From Gammaproteobacteria bacterium (GTDB taxonomy: Bacteria > Pseudomonadota > Gammaproteobacteria > SZUA-140), in contig JADJWH010000004.1 of assembly GCA_016716465.1 (NCBI GenBank), positions 434,001-498,000 on the forward strand: a stretch of DNA of 64,000 nt, given 5' to 3'. Positions 48,126 to 56,365 of the stretch are shown here, in pieces. The position numbers and the translations under genes are program-made. The notes beneath the pieces are model-generated. The model had not been told where the DNA came from. It made no database searches and worked only from the letters and a program-made list of their open reading frames with translations. Position 1 is the first letter of the stretch, and every line of letters starts with the position of its first letter.

Positions 48126-48662
48126 CTAGTGGGACAGCGCGCTCGCGAGCCTGTCCAGATGTCCCGTGACCGAACCATCTATGACCAGATCCCCGGCGCG
48201 GATGACGGCGCCGCCGACCAAGGTCCCGTCGGTAGTGTTTTTCAAACTGATCTCACGCCCCAGGCGCCGCTTCAGGGCAGCGACGATGCCGGCCTGCTGT
48301 TCCGCACTGAGGGGAAACGCCGATACGACCTCGGCCTGAACGGTCTTTTCGGCCTCCGCGCGATACTGCGCGAACAGGGCGCCGATCTCCGGCAGCAGAT
48401 CCAGGCGGCGGTTCTCCGCCAGCACGCCGACCAGCGACCTGGCCTGGGCGTCGAGCCGGTCGCCGCAGATGTCGACGATCAGGCCCGCCAGCTGCGCGCG
48501 GGTGATGCGCGGATTGCCGATCAGGCGTTGCAGGCGCGGATCGGCGACCACCGCGGTCATCAGCTGCAGCCGCTCCGACCATGGCCCGAGCTGGCGCTGC
48601 GCGGAGGCCAGGTCAAATACGGCCTGCGCGTAGGGACGGGCGATGGTGCTCTTTTCGGCCAT
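48126..48662 (-). CDS. atpH: ATP synthase F1 subunit delta
   Basis: Peripheral-stalk subunit joining F1 to the b subunits. 178 residues, typical: N-terminal helical domain beginning with IARPYAQAVFDLA and a C-terminal domain with LIDGSVTGHLDRLA-like end (IRAGDLVIDGSVTGHLDRLA). It stands 18 bases after atpF and 26 before atpA. Confidence 0.95.
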   Translation of the reverse strand: MAEKSTIARPYAQAVFDLASAQRQLGPWSERLQLMTAVVADPRLQRLIGNPRITRAQLAGLIVDICGDRLDAQARSLVGVLAENRRLDLLPEIGALFAQYRAEAEKTVQAEVVSAFPLSAEQQAGIVAALKRRLGREISLKNTTDGTLVGGAVIRAGDLVIDGSVTGHLDRLASALSH

Positions 48663-48680
48663 AGGGTTTCTCCAAGCAGG

Positions 48681-49151
48681 CTAAATCTGCGACACCAGGT
48701 CTTTCAGCAGGTCGTCATGCGCCTTGCGGTCGATCTCGCGCTTGATGATCTTGCTGGCGCCGGCGGCCGCGAGCGTGGAAACCTGCGTGCGCAGCTGCTC
48801 CTTGGCCCGGTTGACCTCCTGCGTGATCTCGGCGCGGGCACCGGCGATCAGGCGATCGGCCTCGGTGCGGGCATCCGACTTGGCTTCCTCGACGATCTCG
48901 CTCGCGCGCTTCTCCGACTGCGCCAGGATCTCGGCGGCCTTCGAACGCGCCTCATGGATGAGGTCCTTGGCGCGCTTCTCCGACAGCTCCAGCTCATGCT
49001 TGCCCTTGTCGGCGGCGGCGAGGCCGTCGGCAATGCGCTTCTGCCGCGCGGCGAGCAGATTGTTGAGCGGCCCCCACAGCAGCTTGTTGACGAACCAGAT
49101 CAACAGCACGAAGGCGATGATCTGGCCGATCAGGGTAGCGTTGATATTCAT
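48681..49151 (-). CDS. atpF: ATP synthase Fo subunit b
   Basis: Membrane-anchored peripheral stalk. 156 residues: one transmembrane helix near 5-26 (TLIGQIIAFVLLIWFVNKLL) and a long charged coiled coil. Same length as E. coli subunit b. Only one b-type gene is present, so the stalk should be a homodimer. Confidence 0.96.
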   Translation of the reverse strand: MNINATLIGQIIAFVLLIWFVNKLLWGPLNNLLAARQKRIADGLAAADKGKHELELSEKRAKDLIHEARSKAAEILAQSEKRASEIVEEAKSDARTEADRLIAGARAEITQEVNRAKEQLRTQVSTLAAAGASKIIKREIDRKAHDDLLKDLVSQI

Positions 49152-49202
49152 CTCACTGGTCCTCTTGCACCTGGCCCGGCATCAGTGCCGGCGCGGTCGA
49201 TA

Positions 49203-49490
49203 TCAGAGCGTGCCGATCGCGCTGCTCAACGCCCCGACGAAGGGGTTGGCGAACAGGAACCACATGGCGAACGCAAGGATGATGAAGGGGAAAGATTCCA
49301 TCAGACCCGCGAAGATAAACATATTGGTCATCAGGGCCGGGCGCATTTCAGGCTGGCGTGCGATCCCTTCCAGGGTCTTGGCGCAAATCAGGCCCCAGCC
49401 AATGGCCGAACCCAGACCGGCGGCGGCCAGGATGACGCCGACGCCGACGGCGGTATAGGCGTAGATTTGTGCGAGCATCTCGGGTGTCAT
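49203..49490 (-). CDS. atpE: ATP synthase Fo subunit c
   Basis: Proteolipid of the rotor ring, two transmembrane helices in 95 residues, somewhat longer than the 79 of E. coli. The first helix has the glycine-rich GVGVILAAAGLGSAIG, the loop ARQPE, and the ion-carrying Glu65 in FAGLMESFPF. The residue at the place of the Na-ligand glutamine is not a glutamine, so a proton ring is expected. Confidence 0.96.
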   Translation of the reverse strand: MTPEMLAQIYAYTAVGVGVILAAAGLGSAIGWGLICAKTLEGIARQPEMRPALMTNMFIFAGLMESFPFIILAFAMWFLFANPFVGALSSAIGTL

Positions 49491-49564
49491 TGCTTTCTCT
49501 CCTTTGGTAAATCAAATATCAAAATTTTGGAACAGCGTTTCCGCCTGACTGTGCGTCCCCGCGC

Positions 49565-50413
49565 CTAGTGATCCTCGACATGGGCCATGCCCAGATAGAC
49601 CAGGGTCAGCACCATGAAGATGAACGCCTGCAGGGTGATCACCAGCAGGTGGAAGATCAGCCAGCCGAGGTCCAGCACGACCTGCAGCGGAAACCAGAAC
49701 AGATATCCCAGGGCGCCGACCGCGAGGGTGCCGCCGATCAGGGCGATGAGCAGGAACACCAGCTCGCCGGCGAACAGGTTGCCGAACAGTCGCAGGCCCA
49801 GGCTCAGCGGCTTGGCCAGCTCCTCGATGGCGGTCATCACGATGTTGACCGGGATGAAGAACTTGCCGAAGGGGTGGAACAGGAACACCTTCAGATAACC
49901 GACCACGCCCTTGACCTTGATGTTGTAGAACAGGATCAGGCCGAACACGGTAAGCGACATCGCCATCGTGGTGTTGAGGTCGGTGGTGGGCACGACCTTC
50001 AGGTAAGGCACACCGACGGCGCCGGCGAGCCAGGGCAGGAGGTCCACCGGGATCAGGTCCATGAAGTTCATCAGCCACACCCACACGAAGATGGTCAGCG
50101 CGAGCGGGGCGATCAGCGGGTTGTGGCCAGGGAAGGTGTCGCGCACCTGGCCCTGCACGAATTCAATGATGGACTCGACGACGTTCTGGAAGCCGGAGGG
50201 CGCGTCCACGCTCAGGCGCTTGCCCAGCCGCCAGCTCACCAGGATGATGACCAGTGCGAGCAGGACGCTGAAAAACAGAGTGTCGACGTGCCAGGCCCAG
50301 AATCCGGCCGCCTTATGCGTCACCGGGTCGCAATCGCCGACGCACAGATTGGTCAGGTGGTGCTGGATATATTCGACGGTACCGCCGCCGGAGGAGTGTT
50401 CTTCTGCGCTCAA
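49565..50413 (-). CDS. atpB: ATP synthase Fo subunit a
   Basis: Membrane stator that forms the proton half-channels. 282 residues with about five to six transmembrane helices; the essential arginine is in LSLGLRLFGNLFAGE near residue 210. Length and motifs agree with gammaproteobacterial subunit a. It precedes atpE by 74 bases and follows atpI by 31. Confidence 0.96.
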   Translation of the reverse strand: MSAEEHSSGGGTVEYIQHHLTNLCVGDCDPVTHKAAGFWAWHVDTLFFSVLLALVIILVSWRLGKRLSVDAPSGFQNVVESIIEFVQGQVRDTFPGHNPLIAPLALTIFVWVWLMNFMDLIPVDLLPWLAGAVGVPYLKVVPTTDLNTTMAMSLTVFGLILFYNIKVKGVVGYLKVFLFHPFGKFFIPVNIVMTAIEELAKPLSLGLRLFGNLFAGELVFLLIALIGGTLAVGALGYLFWFPLQVVLDLGWLIFHLLVITLQAFIFMVLTLVYLGMAHVEDH

Positions 50414-50444
50414 CTTCGCCTGCTCCGTAATATTTGTACTGTCT

Positions 50445-50825
50445 CTATTCCTGCCGGGAGCGGCCGGCCGCCAGCATGAACGCCAGCTGCACCGCGATGA
50501 ACCCGACCACCACCGGTAGGGGGGCCAGTTTCAGCACGGCAAGCCCGACCGTCAGCAAGGCCAGCACCAGCACGAAACGCAGCGCGGCGCCGGCATACAG
50601 CACCGCCTGGCTCGCCCTGGCGTCCTGCATGCGCCCGGCCAGCATCACGCCGCGGCTCAACAGCAGGCTCATGACCACGCTGACGCCGCCGCCGAACGCC
50701 GCCGACCAGGCGGCCGCGGGACCCTTGACCGTAAAAAAACCCGCGACTATGGCTAATCCGATCCCCAACTGAAGACCGATCACCCGGCGGGTTCTGATGC
50801 GCAACTCGTCGCCGGCGGAATTCAA
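50445..50825 (-). CDS. atpI: ATP synthase subunit I (assembly protein)
   Basis: A 126-residue membrane protein with four hydrophobic helices, as in AtpI, which helps c-ring assembly. The frame starts with TTG directly after the stop of atpZ, with AGGA eight bases ahead; no ATG is at hand. Sequence conservation in this family is low, so the call rests on place, size and helix pattern. Confidence 0.85.
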   Translation of the reverse strand: MNSAGDELRIRTRRVIGLQLGIGLAIVAGFFTVKGPAAAWSAAFGGGVSVVMSLLLSRGVMLAGRMQDARASQAVLYAGAALRFVLVLALLTVGLAVLKLAPLPVVVGFIAVQLAFMLAAGRSRQE

Positions 50826-51026
50826 CTAAACGTTCCTGCTCAGCAACTTGTAGACCTTCAGGAAGCCTCCCACAGCCCCCAAGCCGGCAAATACTAGCAT
50901 AAAGATCGGTCGAGTATCCAGCCAGGAGTCAGCGGCATAACCCAATAAAAATCCCGCGGCGATCATCGACGTCAGGATCGTTCCGACCCCGACCATGACA
51001 AGACCGGCACCCTTCGTTGGAGGCAT
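50826..51026 (-). CDS. atpZ: AtpZ-like ATP synthase assembly protein
   Basis: A 66-residue protein with two transmembrane helices (VMVGVGTILTSMIAAGFLLG and FMLVFAGLGAVGGFLKVYKL), as in the AtpZ/AtpI family, which assists Fo assembly and may conduct magnesium or calcium. The ATG at 51026 lies about 26 bases after the predicted transcription start of the operon promoter. First gene of the atp operon. Confidence 0.85.
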   Translation of the reverse strand: MPPTKGAGLVMVGVGTILTSMIAAGFLLGYAADSWLDTRPIFMLVFAGLGAVGGFLKVYKLLSRNV

Positions 51027-51058
51027 GGGCTGGCTGTCCGGGCAAAATCGAGCGCGTG

Positions 51059-51088
51059 AGTATAACGCGCAAAAAAAGCAACATGCAA
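51059..51088 (-). promoter_or_regulatory. Sigma-70-like promoter of the atp operon
   Basis: Minus strand: -35 TTGCAT (51088-51083) and -10 TATACT (51064-51059), 18-base spacer that contains a run of seven T. The -10 matches five of six consensus bases. The start point near 51052 would leave a leader of about 26 bases before atpZ. Other promoters may lie further upstream. Confidence 0.6.
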
Positions 51089-51175
51089 GGCCTGAAAAAA
51101 CAGGGGAATCGCGCATCGATCGGGTGCGGCGACCGCCCTGCCGTGGTGCTGGTAAACCGTCGCCCCGGGAGGGGA

Positions 51176-52069
51176 TTACTTGATGTGCGCGAGGATGCCT
51201 TCGAGCTCGTCCAGGCTGTTGTAGAGCACCACGAGCCTGCCCTTGCCCTTCGCGTTGTACTGGATGTCGACGCTCGCGCCGAGCTTCGCGGAGAGATCTT
51301 CCTGCAGGCGCCGCACATCGGGATCCATGGCGTGCCGCGCCGTCGGTGCCTGCGCGCCGGCGGCCTGCAGACGGCGCACGAGCTGCTCGGTCTCGCGCAC
51401 CGACAGGCCCTTGGCCGCCACGCGGCGCGCCGCCTCGCTCTGGAGCGGGCCCTGCAGGGCAAGCAGCGCGCGCGCATGCCCCATATCTATTTCCCGCTGC
51501 TCGATGCGCTGCTTCACGTCCTCGTTCAGCTCGAACAGGCGCAGCAGGTTGGACACGGCGGCGCGCGAGCGGCCGACCGCCTCGGCGGCAAGCTGATGGG
51601 TCAGGCCGAACTCCTCGATCAGGCGCTTGAGCGCGAGCGCCTCTTCCAGCGGGTTCAGATCCTCGCGCTGGATGTTCTCGATCAGCGCCATCGCCATCGC
51701 GGCCTGGTCCGGCACGTCGCGCACCACGACCGGCACCTCGTGCAGACCCGCCAGCTGCGCCGCGCGCCAGCGCCGCTCGCCGGCGATGATCTCATAGCTG
51801 TTGGCGCCGATCGGTCGCACCACGATGGGCTGCACCACGCCCTGGGCCCGGATCGAATCGGCGAGATCCTGCAGCGTCTCCGGACGCATGTCCGAGCGCG
51901 GCTGATACCGGCCGCGTCGCAGCAGGTCGACCGGCAGCTTCAACAAACGCTCGCCCTTGTCCGCCGCGGCCGCTGTCGGCGCGGCCGGGGCGGCGGCAGG
52001 CGCGGCAATCGCGGCCTGACCCAACAGGGCATCCAGACCACGGCCCAAACCTCTCTTTTTAACGCTCAT
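51176..52069 (-). CDS. parB: Chromosome-partitioning protein ParB (Spo0J)
   Basis: CTPase/DNA-clamp protein that loads at parS sites near the origin. 297 residues: an N-terminal ParA-stimulating basic segment (SVKKRGLGRGLDALLG), box I RYQPR, the GERRWRAAQLAGL motif that binds CTP, a helix-turn-helix region (LAAEAVGRSRAAVSNLLRL) and the C-terminal dimer domain. The start at 52069 (MSVKKRG) is the usual one; an upstream in-frame start lies inside the parA end. Directly follows parA. I did not find a consensus parS within the par genes. Confidence 0.96.
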   Translation of the reverse strand: MSVKKRGLGRGLDALLGQAAIAAPAAAPAAPTAAAADKGERLLKLPVDLLRRGRYQPRSDMRPETLQDLADSIRAQGVVQPIVVRPIGANSYEIIAGERRWRAAQLAGLHEVPVVVRDVPDQAAMAMALIENIQREDLNPLEEALALKRLIEEFGLTHQLAAEAVGRSRAAVSNLLRLFELNEDVKQRIEQREIDMGHARALLALQGPLQSEAARRVAAKGLSVRETEQLVRRLQAAGAQAPTARHAMDPDVRRLQEDLSAKLGASVDIQYNAKGKGRLVVLYNSLDELEGILAHIK

Positions 52070-52095
52070 GTCCTGCGATCCCGTCCGTCGTTGCA

Positions 52096-52884
52096 CTACA
52101 CCGCGGGCGCCGCCTCACCCTTCATGCCCTTGCGCAACATCTCTCCCGCCAGCGCCAGGTAGGCGCGCGCGCCCTGCGAGGCCTTATCATACAGCATGAC
52201 CGGAAGACCGTGACTGGGCGCCTCGGCCAGGCGCACGTTGCGCGGGATGATGGTATTGAACACCTGCTCGCCGAAGTGATCGAGCAGCTGCGTGGACACG
52301 TCGTTGGCCAGTTTGTTGCGCGGATCGAACATGGTGCGCAGCAGGCCCTCCACGCGGAGCTCGAAATTCAGCGTGGTGCGGATCTTCTCGATGGTGTCGA
52401 GCAGGGCGGTCAGACCCTCGAGCGCATAATACTCGCACTGCATGGGGATGATCACGCCCTGCGCGGCGACCAGCGCGTTGACCGTCAGCATGTTGAGCGA
52501 GGGCGGACAGTCGATGATGATGTAGTCGTAGTCGCCGAGCACCGGCTCCAGCGTGCGGCGCAGGCGCTGCTCGCTCTCCGCATGGGTCATCAGCTCGACC
52601 TCGGCGGCGGTCAGGTCGCCGTTCCCCGGCAGCAGTGCGTAGCCCGCGTGCGCGGTCGGAACCACGGCCTCCGCCAGCGCCTGCTCACCCAGCAGGACCT
52701 CGCAGCTGCCCGCCTCGATGCGGTTCTTGTCGACACCGCTGCCCATGGTGGCATTGCCCTGTGGATCGAGATCGATCAGCAGGACACGGCGCCGGGTCGC
52801 GGCCAGGGACGCCGAAAGATTGACGCTGGTGGTGGTCTTGCCGACCCCGCCCTTCTGATTGGCTACCGCGATGATCCTGGCCAT
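52096..52884 (-). CDS. parA: Chromosome-partitioning ATPase ParA (Soj)
   Basis: Walker-type ATPase that drives origin segregation with ParB. 262 residues; deviant Walker A KGGVGKTT at about 11-18, Walker A' DLDPQGNATMG near 40-50, and Walker B YDYIIIDCPPSL near 120. The ATG at 52884 has GGGGAG before it. No long N-terminal DNA-binding extension, so the short chromosomal type. Its presence suggests the window is near the origin. Confidence 0.97.
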   Translation of the reverse strand: MARIIAVANQKGGVGKTTTSVNLSASLAATRRRVLLIDLDPQGNATMGSGVDKNRIEAGSCEVLLGEQALAEAVVPTAHAGYALLPGNGDLTAAEVELMTHAESEQRLRRTLEPVLGDYDYIIIDCPPSLNMLTVNALVAAQGVIIPMQCEYYALEGLTALLDTIEKIRTTLNFELRVEGLLRTMFDPRNKLANDVSTQLLDHFGEQVFNTIIPRNVRLAEAPSHGLPVMLYDKASQGARAYLALAGEMLRKGMKGEAAPAV

Positions 52885-53040
52885 AACTCCCCGCTGATGC
52901 GTCGCCGGCATGGCGCGCGCGTGCCCGCCCCGGCATCTTCGATTCCGGGGCCGTACATGGTAACCCGGATGCGGCGAGTTTAGCGCGGATTCAGTTCCGC
53001 GCCATCCATGCGCGGGGTGCCATCATGGCCGTCGTGATGC

Positions 53041-53676
53041 TCAGGCACCGGACGTGGCGCGGGCCAGGCGGATCAGATAGCGCTCCGCCTCCAGACCCGG
53101 CACCCGCAGCGGCTCCACCGCGAGCACGTGGAACGAGGGCGGCAGGGCGGCCAGTTCCCCCTCGGGATAGCGTCCCTTCATGGCGAGCAGGTAGCCGTCG
53201 CTGCGGCACAGGTGTCCGGCTGCCGTCACGATCTCCGCCAGACTGGCGAAGGCGCGGGTGACAACGGTGTCGAAGCCCGCCTCCGGCCGGTATTCCTCCA
53301 CGCGCCGGCATTCCACCGTGACGTTGTCGAGCCCAAGTTCCGCAATGGCCTGGGTCAGGAATCGGGTCTTCTTGCGGTTGCTGTCCAGCAGGACGAATCG
53401 GCAGTCCGGCAGTGCGAGGGCCAGCGGGATGCCCGGCAGGCCGGCGCCCGAGCCGACGTCGATGATGCGCGGGGCCTGGAGGTACGGAACGATGGACAGG
53501 CTGTCGAGCAGGTGCCGCGCGACCATCTCGCCGCGATCGCGCACCGCCGTCAGGTTGTAGGCCCGGTTCCACTTTTCGAGCAGGGTGAGATAATCGAGCA
53601 GCCCCCGGCAGGCCGCCGCGGGCAGTGAGAGGCCCAGCGCCGCCAGACCCGCGTCCAGCCGCGCGTCGTGCGCCAC
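53041..53676 (-). CDS. rsmG: 16S rRNA (guanine-527 N7) methyltransferase
   Basis: SAM-dependent methyltransferase acting on 16S rRNA; loss gives low-level streptomycin resistance in other bacteria. 211 residues with the SAM motif DVGSGAGLPGIPLA near 73-86 and conserved YNLTAVRD at about 40-47. It starts with GTG, GGAGG ahead. Normally mnmG (gidA) lies just upstream; here glgP stands in that place, 39 bases away. Confidence 0.94.
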   Translation of the reverse strand: MAHDARLDAGLAALGLSLPAAACRGLLDYLTLLEKWNRAYNLTAVRDRGEMVARHLLDSLSIVPYLQAPRIIDVGSGAGLPGIPLALALPDCRFVLLDSNRKKTRFLTQAIAELGLDNVTVECRRVEEYRPEAGFDTVVTRAFASLAEIVTAAGHLCRSDGYLLAMKGRYPEGELAALPPSFHVLAVEPLRVPGLEAERYLIRLARATSGA

Positions 53677-53715
53677 GGTTAGATCCTCCGAACGCGACGG
53701 CGCGCGCCCGGCACG

Positions 53716-56208
53716 TCAGCCATGATTGTTCAGATCGATGCGCACCGGGGTGGCGCGCCAGATGTCCTCGGCATACTCGCGGATGGTGCGGTCGCTGGAA
53801 AACACGCCCATCGCGGCTACGTTCAGGATCGCCTTGCGCGTCCAGGCGTCGCCGTCGCGGTAGAGCGTGGAGATGCGGTCCTGGCACTCCACGTAGGAGC
53901 TGTAGTCCGCCAGTAGCAGGTAGCGATCCCCGCCCGTGGTCAGGGAGTGCACCACGGGCTGGAACAGATCCTTGCGGTCGGGCGAGAAGAATCCCCCGCC
54001 GATCATGTCCAGCACCTGCGCTAGTTCGCCGTTCGCATGGAGATAATCCCACGGGTTGTAGCCATCGCGCTTCAGGCGGGCGACCTCTTCCGTGGTGTGG
54101 CCGAAGATGAAGATATTATCGTGGCCGACCTCGTTGCGGATCTCGACGTTCGCGCCGTCCAGGGTGCCGATCGTGAGCGCGCCGTTCAGCGCCAGCTTCA
54201 TGTTGCCGGTGCCCGAAGCCTCGGTGCCCGCCATCGAGATCTGCTCGGACAGCTCGGCGGCCGGGATGATGTCGCTCGCGGTGGACACGTCGTAGTTCGG
54301 GATGAACACCACCTTGAGGCGATCTCCCACCGCGGGATCGTTGTTGATGATGTCGCCGACGTCGTTGATCAGCTTGATGATCAGTTTCGCCATGGCATAG
54401 CCGGGCGCGGCCTTGCCGGAGAAGATGCAGGTGCGCGGCACAATGTCCGCGCCCGTACGCACGCGGTTGTACAGCGTGATCACGTGCAACAGGTTGAGAA
54501 GCTGGCGCTTGTATTCGTGCATGCGCTTGATCTGGACATCGAACATCGAGGCGGCGGAGATCTCCAGCCCCATATGGCGCCGGATCAGTCCGACCAGGCG
54601 TTCCTTGTTGCGCAGCTTGACGGCGCGGAACTCGGCACGGAACCCGGCGTCCTCGGCCAGTGGCGCCAGTTGTCTGAGCTGGTCGAGGTCGGTCACCCAG
54701 CCGCCACCGATCCGGTCACCGATCAGGCGCACGAGCGGCTGGTTGACGTGATGCAGCCAGCGGCGCGGCGTCACGCCATTGGTCATGTTGATGAATTTGC
54801 CCGGGTAGAAGCGGTCGAAATCGGCGAAAATGGTCTCTTTCATCAGCTGCGAATGCAGCTTCGCCACGCCGTTGACCCGATGGCTGCCGATGATCGCGAG
54901 GTGGGCCATCCGGATCCGCCGCTCGCCTTCCTCCTGGATGATTGACATGCGCCGCAGCAGGTCCATGTCGCCGGGATGCTGGTGCATCACATCCTTCAGA
55001 AAGTTGTGATTGATCTCATAGATAATCTGCAGGTGACGCGGCAGAATCCTGGCAAACAGACTCACCGGCCAGGTCTCCAGCGCCTCGGGCATCAGCGTGT
55101 GGTTGGTGTAGGCGAAGGTGCCCGTCACGATCTTCCAGGCGCGCTTCCACTCCATCTTGTGCTCGTCGACCAGGATGCGCATCAGTTCGGCGATCGCGAT
55201 CGCCGGGTGGGTATCGTTCAGCTGTATGGCCACCTGCTCGGGCAATAAATCAAGAGAATCATGATATTTATCAAATCGATACAATATGTCGCGCAGGGTG
55301 GCGCTGACGAAGAAATACTGCTGTTTGAGGCGCAGCTCCTTGCCCATGGAGGTCGTGTCGTCGGGGTAGAGCACGCGCGAGATGTTCTCCGACTCCGCCT
55401 CCGCCTCCACCGCCTTGATGTAGTTGCCCTCGTTGAAATAACCCAGATCGAAGTCGCGCGAAGACTTGGCGGACCACACGCGCATATTGTTCACGGTGTT
55501 GGTCCCATAGCCCGGGATAGGGGTGTCGTAGGCCATCGCGATGACCTCTTCGGTATCCACCCAGTGGTGGCGCGCCACGCCGTGCTCGTCGGTATACTGG
55601 ACGACGCGGCCGTTGAAACGGACCGGATAGAGCACCTCGGCGCGCGGGAATTCCCACGGGTTGCCGTAACGCAGCCAATTGTCCGGGTGCTCGATCTGAA
55701 GCCCGTTCTCGATCTTCTGCTTGAACATCCCGTATTCGTAGCGGATGCCGTAACCGTAGCCCGGGATACCCAGGGTGGCCATGGAATCCAGGAAACAGGC
55801 CGCCAGCCGGCCGAGACCACCGTTGCCGAGCGCCGCCTCGGGCTCCGCCTCGATGATCGCCTCGAGGTCCAGGTCGAACTCCCGCAGCGCCTCGACGACC
55901 GCGTCGTAGATGCCCATGTTGTGCAGGTTGTTGGCCAGGCTGCGCCCGATCAGGAACTCCATCGACAGGTAGTAGACCCGCTTGGCGTTATCGCGGTAAT
56001 AGGTGCGCATGGTCTCCATCCAGCGCTCCATCATGCGATCGCGCACCGTGTAGGCGACGACCTGGAACCAGTCGCGCAGCGTCGCCGTGTACATGTCCTT
56101 GCCCACGCGATATTCCAGCGTGTTCGCCATGGACCGCTGGATCGCCTGGACGTCCATGCCGAGGTAATCGTATTTGAGCGTGCGCACCGTCGAGGTTTTG
56201 GGAGCCAT
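53716..56208 (-). CDS. glgP: Glycogen/alpha-glucan phosphorylase
   Basis: PLP-dependent enzyme releasing glucose 1-phosphate from glycogen or maltodextrin. 830 residues, typical. Conserved: EFLIGRSLANNLHN, EAALGNGGLGRLAACF, and the PLP-binding lysine near residue 671 in GTEASGTGNMKLALNG. No other glg genes are near. Its glucose 1-phosphate could feed the sucrose genes elsewhere in the window (inference). It is divergent from gspD, with a TATATA-like -10 element and GAGGATAG in its leader. It might be co-transcribed with rsmG. Confidence 0.96.
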   Translation of the reverse strand: MAPKTSTVRTLKYDYLGMDVQAIQRSMANTLEYRVGKDMYTATLRDWFQVVAYTVRDRMMERWMETMRTYYRDNAKRVYYLSMEFLIGRSLANNLHNMGIYDAVVEALREFDLDLEAIIEAEPEAALGNGGLGRLAACFLDSMATLGIPGYGYGIRYEYGMFKQKIENGLQIEHPDNWLRYGNPWEFPRAEVLYPVRFNGRVVQYTDEHGVARHHWVDTEEVIAMAYDTPIPGYGTNTVNNMRVWSAKSSRDFDLGYFNEGNYIKAVEAEAESENISRVLYPDDTTSMGKELRLKQQYFFVSATLRDILYRFDKYHDSLDLLPEQVAIQLNDTHPAIAIAELMRILVDEHKMEWKRAWKIVTGTFAYTNHTLMPEALETWPVSLFARILPRHLQIIYEINHNFLKDVMHQHPGDMDLLRRMSIIQEEGERRIRMAHLAIIGSHRVNGVAKLHSQLMKETIFADFDRFYPGKFINMTNGVTPRRWLHHVNQPLVRLIGDRIGGGWVTDLDQLRQLAPLAEDAGFRAEFRAVKLRNKERLVGLIRRHMGLEISAASMFDVQIKRMHEYKRQLLNLLHVITLYNRVRTGADIVPRTCIFSGKAAPGYAMAKLIIKLINDVGDIINNDPAVGDRLKVVFIPNYDVSTASDIIPAAELSEQISMAGTEASGTGNMKLALNGALTIGTLDGANVEIRNEVGHDNIFIFGHTTEEVARLKRDGYNPWDYLHANGELAQVLDMIGGGFFSPDRKDLFQPVVHSLTTGGDRYLLLADYSSYVECQDRISTLYRDGDAWTRKAILNVAAMGVFSSDRTIREYAEDIWRATPVRIDLNNHG

Positions 56209-56353
56209 GGGGTCTATCCTCTTATATACTGTTCCGTCAGCAGGGGTAGACCGGTGGAAATTCGCGCCGGTATGTTAGCACGGGCGTTCCGTCCGCCCGC
56301 CCTCGGCCCTGCATTTTTACCTTTGTCTTTATGTATTTGTAATATCTTACGAG

Positions 56354-56359
56354 TATAAT
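56354..56359 (+). promoter_or_regulatory. Perfect -10 element next to gspD
   Basis: TATAAT ends six bases before the first ATG of gspD. No good -35 box lies 17 bases upstream (ATGTAT at 56331-56336 is poor). If it is used, transcription would begin at or near the ATG, giving a leaderless message, or translation begins at a later GTG (56402). Confidence 0.4.
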
Positions 56360-56365
56360 GCACCG

